Part shown: positions 44,622 through 52,086 of the stretch, piece after piece | Position numbering within the stretch: the first letter of the stretch is position 1 | Layout: each line of letters starts with the position of its first letter | Source of the DNA: Bacteroidota bacterium | GTDB taxonomy: Bacteria; Bacteroidota; Bacteroidia; Cytophagales; Cyclobacteriaceae | Direction of reading: 5' to 3' | NCBI GenBank assembly: GCA_018266395.1 | Contig: JAFEAM010000008.1 | Span: 66,461-130,460, forward strand | DNA length: 64,000 nt | Translations under genes and position numbers: made by a program | The notes under the pieces: generated by a model | The model's input: only the letters and a program-made list of their open reading frames with translations | What the model was told of the DNA's origin: nothing | The model's database searches: none

Positions 44622-46077
44622 GTTTGATTTTTTCTTCTACCAGTTTTCCGTTGTGGTCAAATAGCTGGACCTGAAGTGCCATTTGTCCGACAGCTTGCGT
44701 AGCGCAGCTGAGGCAAGGGTCGTAGGCCCGGATGGCCACCTCCACCTGATTCAGCATGCCGTCGGTAATGGTACCCTGCCGGCTGATTACATGATTGGCC
44801 ACCCATTTGACTGCCTGATTCATGGCATCGTTGTTATGGGTAGTGGAAACGATCAGGTTGCAGCGCGTGATCATTCCTTTTTCATCCACCTGATAATGGT
44901 GCGTAAGCGTTCCGCGGGGTGCTTCAATAATCCCGATCCCTTCCTGGCGGGGCTTGCCTTCACGAACAAGATCAGTGCTCATAATCTCGTCATCCTGCAG
45001 CAAGTCCTTCATTATTTCGGCACAATGGAGCATTTCGATAAGACGGGCCCAATGTGAGTACAATGTGCTGTTGTTGACTTTGCGGCCTGTAAATGCGATC
45101 ATCTCCTGTCTCTCCTTCTCTGCGAGTGGAGTAGATATGGCGTTGCAAATGTTAATCCTTGCAAGCGGGCCGACCCTGTTCCAGCCTTTTTCCCTGCCGA
45201 TTTCTTTCAGGTAGGGGAATTTCATGTAAGACCAGCGCTCAACCGCTTCCGAAAAGTATTTCTGGTAATCATTGGTTGATACATCCGGGAGAGTCACCTC
45301 CCCATCGGCATTGATGGCGCGCAGCTTGCCGTGATACAGCTCCATATTTCCGGAATCGTCGACCATACCGAGATGACCCGAAGGGAATGCTGCAAAGGAA
45401 TCCATCAGCTGGCGGTTCTTTTCATGATAGCCTTTCATGAAGTTGATGATCTCCTTTGACCAGTCGATCATGGTATAGATGGGAGGAATGTCCTTTCCGC
45501 TAAGAAAATACTCCCTCTCATCCGGGAAGAAAGTCTTCTGCATGCCTCCGGGTACAGCGGCCACGCCGTGAATGCGCTTACCGGCAAGTGCTTTGATGAT
45601 CTCCTGTCCGAACTTTCTCATGATGATCCCTTTGCGTGCCAATTCCTTGTCGGCCATGGCAACGGCAAAGACATTTCTCTTTTCCACAGGGGCGTCCACG
45701 CCAAAGAGCAGATCGGGTGAAGCGAGATAGAAGAAGTGGAGGGCGTGAGACTGAAATATTTGCCCATAGTGGAGCAGTCTGCGAAGCTTCTGTGCAGCCG
45801 GCGACAGTCCTTCCGGATCGATCCCCACCAGTTGATCGATGGCCTTGGCTGCGGCAAGGTGGTGGCTCACCGGGCAAATGCCACAGAGACGCTGAACCAG
45901 AACAGGGGCTTCCCAATAGGGGTGGCCCTGAATGAATCTTTCAAATCCCCTGAACTCAACAATGTGAAAGAATGAATCTTCAACATTGCCGTATTCGTCG
46001 AGGTGGATGGTGACACGACCGTGACCCTCTACGCGGGTGACCGGGTCAATGGTTATTTTCCTTTTCATGTTAGTCAT
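44611..46077 (-). CDS. hoxH: [NiFe] hydrogenase large subunit HoxH
   Basis: 488 residues. The four nickel ligands are present: the L1 motif RLCGICPVSHH (Cys65 and Cys68) and the L2 motif DPCLSCAT near the end (Cys455 and Cys458). The L2 motif is followed by Gln461, where most large subunits have His, and then a 27-residue tail that the protease would remove. An alternative start at 46068 (MKRKITID) is also possible. The protein belongs to group 3 (bidirectional) enzymes, together with HoxY, HoxU and HoxF. It catalyses H2 to 2 H+ and 2 e-. Confidence 0.93.
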   Translation of the reverse strand: MTNMKRKITIDPVTRVEGHGRVTIHLDEYGNVEDSFFHIVEFRGFERFIQGHPYWEAPVLVQRLCGICPVSHHLAAAKAIDQLVGIDPEGLSPAAQKLRRLLHYGQIFQSHALHFFYLASPDLLFGVDAPVEKRNVFAVAMADKELARKGIIMRKFGQEIIKALAGKRIHGVAAVPGGMQKTFFPDEREYFLSGKDIPPIYTMIDWSKEIINFMKGYHEKNRQLMDSFAAFPSGHLGMVDDSGNMELYHGKLRAINADGEVTLPDVSTNDYQKYFSEAVERWSYMKFPYLKEIGREKGWNRVGPLARINICNAISTPLAEKERQEMIAFTGRKVNNSTLYSHWARLIEMLHCAEIMKDLLQDDEIMSTDLVREGKPRQEGIGIIEAPRGTLTHHYQVDEKGMITRCNLIVSTTHNNDAMNQAVKWVANHVISRQGTITDGMLNQVEVAIRAYDPCLSCATQAVGQMALQVQLFDHNGKLVEEKIKHGS

Positions 46078-47338
46078 ACTTGAACTCGGAATACAAAACC
46101 GAGAGATCTTCTCCCCAAAGCAGCCCTCGGATCACCTTCCACATGTGATTGGGAGAAGGCGGACAACCGGGGATGGTATAATCGACTTTGACAATTTCAT
46201 GGCATGCGTAAACCCTGTCGAGGATCTTCGGAAGATCTTCGTGATAGGGAACGATATCGGCGCCAGGTACGCTGGTCACGCTGTTGAGGTATGCTTCATC
46301 GAGGCACTCGCTTAAGGGAACCGTGTTGCGCATGGAAGGAAGACCGCCCCACACAGCACATTCGCCAACGACCACCAGGATGTCGCACATTTCCCTGAAC
46401 TTCCTGAGGGTCTCGATATTCTCGTCATTGCAGCAACCACCTTCCACGAGTCCCAGGTGACAACGCCTGGTAAAATTCTTGATGTCGGTGAGCGGTGACT
46501 TGTTGAAGGAAACAAGTTCAACGACATCGAGGATATCGGTGTCGATGTCCAGCAGAGACATGTGGCAGCCGAAGCAGCCGGCGAGGGAGACCGTGGCGAT
46601 GGTCTTCTTCTCAAAGTTCGCGACCGCAGGCTTTTCTGCCACTCTCTTGGCAAAGTGAGTTTGGGAAGACTTCAGGTCAAAGGCGCGGTCGCCGAAAGGT
46701 TTGGTGAAGCTCTTGCCGCGCACAATAATGGCGCCGGTAGGGCAAATTTTCATTGCATTCTCTGCCTCTGCTTCGGTGAGCTTAGCCTCCTGGGCGTAGT
46801 CAATGCCGATAAAGGTTTCATTTCCACGGTTGACTGATGTAAACACACGCCTTCCATCTGCAGTCAGCACCTCTTCGACACAGCGCTTGCATTTGATGCA
46901 GCGGTTATGCTCCATCACCATTCTCTTCGGGCGATAGTCGATGATCCTGTCTTTGAAAAGATGCGGGAAGCGTGAGGTGGTGATTCCCAGTTCATAGCCC
47001 ATGTGCTGGAGGTCGCAATTCCCACTTTTCTCACAGGCGGGGCAGAAGTGATTGCCTTCTGCAAACATCATCTCCACCAATGCCTTCCGCATGTCAACCA
47101 GTTCAGGTGTGTTCACTTCCACTTTGAGCCCTTCTTTCACATATTCAGTGCAGGCCGGATTGTAGCGGCCATTGATCTTGCAAGTGCAGGTACGACAGGT
47201 ACCCAGGGGCGGATCGATGTGTTTGAAGTAGCACAGGGATGGAATGAATACTCCATTCTCTTTGGCGGCGTCGACAAGGTTGGTACCTTCTTCTGCCTGA
47301 TAGGCTTTTCCATCCATCCAAAAGGTGCAGGTTGCCAT
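46070..47338 (-). CDS. hoxU-hoxY: HoxU-HoxY fusion: hydrogenase diaphorase small subunit fused to hydrogenase small subunit
   Basis: 422 residues with two parts. The first 215 match HoxU: a 2Fe-2S ferredoxin domain (Cys36, Cys48, Cys51, Cys63), a His-Cys3 site (HFCPAC at about 97-102, Cys108) and a ferredoxin site with CIKCKRC at 147-153 and ICPTGAI at 198. The last 175, from about 245, match HoxY: AGCFGCHMSLLDID (Cys255, Cys258), GECAVWGGLP (Cys327) and PGCPPSPNHMW (Cys392), which hold the proximal 4Fe-4S cluster. In known Hox operons these are two genes, so this is a fused form. It is three bases from hoxF. Confidence 0.9.
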   Translation of the reverse strand: MATCTFWMDGKAYQAEEGTNLVDAAKENGVFIPSLCYFKHIDPPLGTCRTCTCKINGRYNPACTEYVKEGLKVEVNTPELVDMRKALVEMMFAEGNHFCPACEKSGNCDLQHMGYELGITTSRFPHLFKDRIIDYRPKRMVMEHNRCIKCKRCVEEVLTADGRRVFTSVNRGNETFIGIDYAQEAKLTEAEAENAMKICPTGAIIVRGKSFTKPFGDRAFDLKSSQTHFAKRVAEKPAVANFEKKTIATVSLAGCFGCHMSLLDIDTDILDVVELVSFNKSPLTDIKNFTRRCHLGLVEGGCCNDENIETLRKFREMCDILVVVGECAVWGGLPSMRNTVPLSECLDEAYLNSVTSVPGADIVPYHEDLPKILDRVYACHEIVKVDYTIPGCPPSPNHMWKVIRGLLWGEDLSVLYSEFKYD

Positions 47339-47341
47339 AGT

Positions 47342-49114
47342 TCAAGGTTTATAACGTTCGTATTCAGAAATAGCGGCTTCATGATCGAATGCGCGGAACA
47401 TGCTGTTGTCATTCTTGCCGAACCGTTCCTGGAAGTAGTCGGCAAATTTGTCCAGCGTCTGCGTTATGGAGTTGGTAGCGGTTTTTCCAAGGCCGCAACG
47501 GCTGGTCATCTTCATGATTCTTCCCCAGCTCTTGAGTTCTTCAAGATCGCTGTGATCAGCAAGTCCGTTTTCCAGCCTTTCGAGTTTACGTTCCAGAATG
47601 AAGTTGCCGGCCCGGCAGGGGGTGCAGACACCGCATGATTCATGTTTGAAGAATCTGCAGAAGTTCAACAGGATGTGGACCAGGTCACGCTGACTATTGA
47701 AGATCATGAATGAGCCTCCGCATCGGATATCCTTTTCGGCCAGCAGATCGAGCATCGATATGCGGCGGAATTTTTCTTTCACTGAGATGCATTCGCCGGA
47801 AGGCCCGCTCACCTGGATGTAGAACGGATCTTCGGCCCCGCATTTATCAAGGAGATCCGATACCGTCGTGCCCCATTCAATTTCATATATGCCCGGCAGC
47901 TTGCAGTCGCCAGATACGCTTATGAGCTTGGTGCCTGGCGAGCCGGGAATTCCGCGACGCAGATAAGAATCCAATCCAAGTTCAAAAAGCCGGCATGCTG
48001 CAGCGAAGGTCTCTACATTATTTACCAGAGTCGGAGCCTGCAGGTATCCTTTCTCAACGGGGTAATACCATTTTGTGCGTGGTTCTCCGCGCTTACCTTC
48101 CATGGATTCCAGCAACGCTGTTTCTTCTCCGCAGACATAGGCCCCGGCGCCAAGCTCCACCCTCACGTCGAAGTTGAATCCCTGAATCCCTCCGGCATTT
48201 TTTCCCAAGAGACCTGCCTTCCTCCTCGCAAAGATTTCGTCCTCCAGGCCTTTCAATAGCCACCTGTATTCTCCGCGTAAATAGATGATGCCGTATTCTG
48301 CTCCTACGGTATAGCCGGCAATTGTCATTCCTTCAATAACACTCCCCGGTTCACGCTGCAGGAGAACACGGTCTTTAAAGGTTCCTGGTTCTCCTTCATC
48401 TGCATTGCAGATGACGAACTTGAAGTCGGCTGAATAGCCCTGGCAGGCCTGCCATTTTTTCCATGTGGGAAAGAAGGCTCCGCCTCTTCCGCTAAGTTCC
48501 GAGATTCTGAGCTGCTCGAGAACACCTTCAGGCTTTATAGCGGATGCGGCATGCAGTGCTTCACCCGGCTTGTGCGGTGCAAAGAAAATGGTGCGTTCAT
48601 CCGTCGGCATGAAGCGTATGTTTTCCTGTGGCTTGTCGCAAATGTCTTCAGCTGCGGCACCTTGCTTCAACCTAAGAACGATTTCCCGAACCTTAACCGC
48701 GTTCAGGTGTGTAAACGGACAAAAGTCAATCAGTGCGGCCGGCTGCTGATCGCTCAGACCAATGCATGGCGTACTGTATAACCCAAATGTGCCTGTTGCA
48801 TCAGTTGAATTGAGCCTTGCACCTGTTTCCTTTTCAAAGGCACTCAGGATTCGGTCATGGCCCTTTAATTCGCTGATGATGCTGTTGTCTAGATAGATCG
48901 TGTGCTTCCCAGAGTGGACGCGGCGGAAGAAGTGATAAAAGGTTGCCACGCCCTCCGCCTCAACATCGGAGAGATGGTAGCGGGTGGCGAGTTTGGCGAT
49001 GGCCTCATCGGAAATGAAGCGGTCTTTAAGTTGAATTTCCCATAAATTCCTGAGTAGTCCTGAACGTTCGGGCTCTACAGGAAAAAGCGCGATTTTGGGC
49101 ACGTAGGCAGCCAT
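47342..49114 (-). CDS. hoxF: NAD-reducing hydrogenase diaphorase large subunit HoxF
   Basis: 590 residues, like the 602-residue HoxF of Cupriavidus. The first 150 residues form a NuoE-like domain with a degenerate cluster site: STPCIGLSDQQPAA has one Cys where 2Fe-2S-binding NuoE has two. The NuoF-like part has the flavin/NADH motifs GRGGAFFPTWKKW, CNADEGEPGTFKDR and GAGAYVCGEETALLES, and ends with a 4Fe-4S site (SCGVCTPC and a Cys in RCGLGKT). It passes electrons between NAD and the hydrogenase. First gene of the operon. Confidence 0.92.
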   Translation of the reverse strand: MAAYVPKIALFPVEPERSGLLRNLWEIQLKDRFISDEAIAKLATRYHLSDVEAEGVATFYHFFRRVHSGKHTIYLDNSIISELKGHDRILSAFEKETGARLNSTDATGTFGLYSTPCIGLSDQQPAALIDFCPFTHLNAVKVREIVLRLKQGAAAEDICDKPQENIRFMPTDERTIFFAPHKPGEALHAASAIKPEGVLEQLRISELSGRGGAFFPTWKKWQACQGYSADFKFVICNADEGEPGTFKDRVLLQREPGSVIEGMTIAGYTVGAEYGIIYLRGEYRWLLKGLEDEIFARRKAGLLGKNAGGIQGFNFDVRVELGAGAYVCGEETALLESMEGKRGEPRTKWYYPVEKGYLQAPTLVNNVETFAAACRLFELGLDSYLRRGIPGSPGTKLISVSGDCKLPGIYEIEWGTTVSDLLDKCGAEDPFYIQVSGPSGECISVKEKFRRISMLDLLAEKDIRCGGSFMIFNSQRDLVHILLNFCRFFKHESCGVCTPCRAGNFILERKLERLENGLADHSDLEELKSWGRIMKMTSRCGLGKTATNSITQTLDKFADYFQERFGKNDNSMFRAFDHEAAISEYERYKP

Positions 49115-49266
49115 ATTGAGCCATGTTTATTGCTCATAAGTTTGCTCGCAAATGCCTAAAAAGGAATGACGGAAATCCTGTTTCCTGTATGACTTTAGGC
49201 CGATGCGGACTTATCGGCGATTGATCCCGGACATCCGTTTCAATTGAAAATCAGGTGTCTGAATGA

Positions 49267-51309
49267 TCAATTTCCAAAGCCATGTCCTGCGTTAATCCAA
49301 TTCGTAATCGTTTGTTTTTCCGCGGCAGTGAGCGGTGGCTGAGGGCTCATTGGCATTGTATTAAGAGTAAGGGTGACCGTTGACCCATATATGCCATTCC
49401 ACGCTTTCACAATACTGCAATCAGTGTCGAAGTTGTAACCCTTCTGCGTTTGTCCATTGGTATGACATCCTGACCCGCTGCAACGTGACTGTACAAGCGC
49501 TTTGACTGCAGTGAAAGTAGGACCGGCGGGTTGCGTGCCAACCGTAGCGGATGTTGATGATGAGCAGCCATTCACATCTTTTACACCTATGGTATAAGGG
49601 CCAGGAAGGAGATTGGAGAATATTCCGCTGGCCTGGTAAGCGCCATTATTGATATTGAAAGTATAACCCGACGATCCTGTAGCTGTCGCTGTGATGGTTC
49701 CCGTTCCGGTGGTTACGCAGTTTGCCGAAACTGTAGTTATAGCCGTGAGGGTAATTGTGACACCAGCGCAGGGATTCAGGGTTGAAACTGTAAACTGGCC
49801 CGTACCGATGCATCCATTTCCACTCTTTGCTGATATGGTATAGATTCCGGCACTGAGTCCGGGGAAGAGTCCACTCGCCTGGTAAGTTCCTCCGTTGATA
49901 CTGTAGGTGAAGCCGGTGGCACCGGTGGCCGATGCTGAAATGCTGCCATTTGATTGGCCTGCAGCAGCATTGGTTACGGTGCCCGTTACCGAAACCGTCA
50001 CGCCTGCACAGGGATCCACGGAAGCTACAGTGGCCTGTGCAGATCCAAGACACCCGGCAGAACTTTTAGCCACTATGGTATAGGTGCCGGCGCTCAACCC
50101 GGAAAAGGTTCCGCTGGCCTGAAATGCACCATTGTTAAGACTATAGGTGAAGCCGGATCCGCCTGACGCGGTAGCAGTCACGCTGCCGTTACTTTGCCCT
50201 GTTGTAGCTCCTGTTGTACTGGTGGTCAGTGAGATGGTCACTCCTGCACAGGGGTTGGTGCTTCCGAGGGCCACTGAAGTAGTACCTGTACAACCGGCAG
50301 CTGTTTTGGCAGTAATCAAATAGTTGCCGGCAGCGAGTCCGGTAAACGACCCGGTCGACTGAAAGGCGCCGTTGTTAAGACTAAAGGTAAACCCGGTGCC
50401 ACCGCTTGCACTTGCAGTGATTGTGCCGTCAGATTGACCTGATGTCGGATTGGTGGTGGTTGCAGTGACTGAAATCGAAACACCTGTGCATGGGTTCTGT
50501 CCTGTGAGCGTCACCTGCGTTGACCCGGTGCAGCCATCTTTGTTTTTTGCTGTGAGGGTGTAGGTACCTGCGGCAAGATTACTGAAGACATCCGCAGTTT
50601 GATAAGGGCCGGCATTCAGACTATAGGTAAACCCTGTACCTCCTAAGGCTGAAGCCGTGATACTTCCGCTGTTTTGGGTGAGCGATGGATTTACTATTGT
50701 TGAGGTTACGACCACCTGGACCCCTGTGCATGGATTGGTCTCAGTAATGGTGGCAGTGGCCGAGAGTGAGCAACCCGACTGACTTTTTGCAGTTATGGTA
50801 TAATTGCCGGGCGGCAGATTGGAGAAAGTGTTGCCGGGCTGAGGTGGTGCGCCATTAAGTGAATAGCCAAATGTTGCCGTACCCGTAATGCTGCACTTAA
50901 TCGACCCGTTGTTCTGTCCAAGCGCGGCGTTTGTAGAAGTTACCGTCATGGTGCTGCCAGCGCAGGGATCAAGGGCAAGAATCCTTATTTCACTTGTTCC
51001 GATGCAACCCCAGGAATTTTTCGCACCGACAACATACTTACCGGTATCAAGGCCGATAAATTTGCTGACCGCCTGGTATGGGCCATTGTTGAGGCTATAA
51101 GTAAAGTACTTGGACTCGCCACTAGCGGACGCCACGATGGTACCATCCAACTTTCCAAGGTTGGCGTCCTGCTTTACGATGTCTACCTTGATGAGAACCT
51201 CCTTGCACGTAGGCACCGGTTCATGTATGCAGGACTCCAATAGCGCTATAACCAGGATGAGGATGGTAGAAGGGGCTAGCTGTGACGACTTCCAGGTGGA
51301 AAAGGACAT
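49267..51309 (-). CDS. Lipoprotein with seven SprB-type repeats and a C-terminal cytochrome-c-like domain
   Basis: 680 residues. A lipoprotein signal ends in LLESC (Cys27). Seven repeats of about 78 residues follow; most carry two cysteines, one at the start (NPCAGV or NPCTGV) and one in a GC motif near the end, likely forming a disulfide. The repeats share FTYSLNNGAFQASG and GLSAGTYTI, typical of the SprB repeat family. The last 75 residues are different: CSGSGCHTNG (Cys610, Cys615, His616) and later MPMSPQPPLTAAEKQTITNWI, a haem-c-like domain with a CX4CH site and a Met ligand. It may be a surface electron carrier (inference). Confidence 0.8.
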   Translation of the reverse strand: MSFSTWKSSQLAPSTILILVIALLESCIHEPVPTCKEVLIKVDIVKQDANLGKLDGTIVASASGESKYFTYSLNNGPYQAVSKFIGLDTGKYVVGAKNSWGCIGTSEIRILALDPCAGSTMTVTSTNAALGQNNGSIKCSITGTATFGYSLNGAPPQPGNTFSNLPPGNYTITAKSQSGCSLSATATITETNPCTGVQVVVTSTIVNPSLTQNSGSITASALGGTGFTYSLNAGPYQTADVFSNLAAGTYTLTAKNKDGCTGSTQVTLTGQNPCTGVSISVTATTTNPTSGQSDGTITASASGGTGFTFSLNNGAFQSTGSFTGLAAGNYLITAKTAAGCTGTTSVALGSTNPCAGVTISLTTSTTGATTGQSNGSVTATASGGSGFTYSLNNGAFQASGTFSGLSAGTYTIVAKSSAGCLGSAQATVASVDPCAGVTVSVTGTVTNAAAGQSNGSISASATGATGFTYSINGGTYQASGLFPGLSAGIYTISAKSGNGCIGTGQFTVSTLNPCAGVTITLTAITTVSANCVTTGTGTITATATGSSGYTFNINNGAYQASGIFSNLLPGPYTIGVKDVNGCSSSTSATVGTQPAGPTFTAVKALVQSRCSGSGCHTNGQTQKGYNFDTDCSIVKAWNGIYGSTVTLTLNTMPMSPQPPLTAAEKQTITNWINAGHGFGN

Positions 51310-51529
51310 ATTTATCTTTTAGTAACATGGGCAAGATATTGGGCTTTTGCCTGGGCACGATAACAAATGGCCAGTTGCTGCATAATATCCGGATTAACCG
51401 GCGATTGATCCGTTGAATAGCACAACGGCGAACCAAGTGTACCTCGGGAATCTCCCTCCATGTATTTACTGAAGTAAGCAGTTTCGTGTTCGCACGTATG
51501 GCGGGGCGTACCAAATATTGACATTCTTC

Positions 51530-51919
51530 ATGCCTGGAAACGAATACCCCATGACGCAAGACATAGATTGTTGGCCGGTGACAGGGGACATTTGCTCCAT
51601 GCTGGAAGAACTTGTCAGGGATGGTACCCGGTTCTTGGGGATCATAGTCGATGCCGCTGCCGCATTGATTATCGCTCATGCCGTTGTACGTGCCATGGTG
51701 AATTACGCGCGTATCATTGTGAAACACGAGACCGATAAACTGGAAGTCCGGCTTGACCTGGGAAAGTCTCTCGCCCTGGCTCTGGAATTTCTTCTCGCTG
51801 CCGACATCCTCAGAACAGCGGTGGCGCCAAACTGGGACGACATCGGCAAACTTGCCGCCATTGCAGCACTGAGAACCTTGCTCAATTATTTCCTTGAACG
51901 TGAGTTGAAGCACGCTTAG
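51530..51919 (+). CDS. DUF1622 family membrane protein
   Basis: 129 residues from the ATG at 51530; a second ATG at 51551 and a TTG at 51518 are alternatives. Two to three hydrophobic helices are visible (FLGIIVDAAAALIIAHAVVR, LALALEFLLAADILR, with AAIAALRTLLNYFL at the end). This agrees with DUF1622, a small membrane family of unknown function that is widespread in bacteria. It stands alone. Confidence 0.85.
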   Translation: MPGNEYPMTQDIDCWPVTGDICSMLEELVRDGTRFLGIIVDAAAALIIAHAVVRAMVNYARIIVKHETDKLEVRLDLGKSLALALEFLLAADILRTAVAPNWDDIGKLAAIAALRTLLNYFLERELKHA

Positions 51920-52008
51920 ATGGTGTAGTTATCGGGCCCGGGAGATCCTGGAGCAGGCCCCTTCCAACCAAATCCGCACCGCTGGCAACATAGCCTTTGC
52001 CTTGTGCA

Positions 52009-52036
52009 TTGTCGAATCGGTTCAATGCTATATTTG
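52009..52036 (+). promoter_or_regulatory. Promoter of the DUF5916 gene
   Basis: TTG at 52009-52011 is followed after 17 bases by TATATTTG at 52029-52036, an exact TAnnTTTG. The ATG of the gene is at 52087, which leaves a leader of about 45 bases. The leader has CCGCAA (52054) and TTGCGG (52066), a 6-bp stem that could affect translation. Confidence 0.45.
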
Positions 52037-52086
52037 GGCCCAAATTGCAAATCCGCAATGCAAGTTGCGGTGATTGCCGCCACCTG

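Noticed and set aside
51221-51913. 230-residue minus-strand frame opposite the DUF1622 gene
   Set aside because: It is antisense to a recognised family and overlaps the start of the SprB-type gene; the composition is not protein-like.
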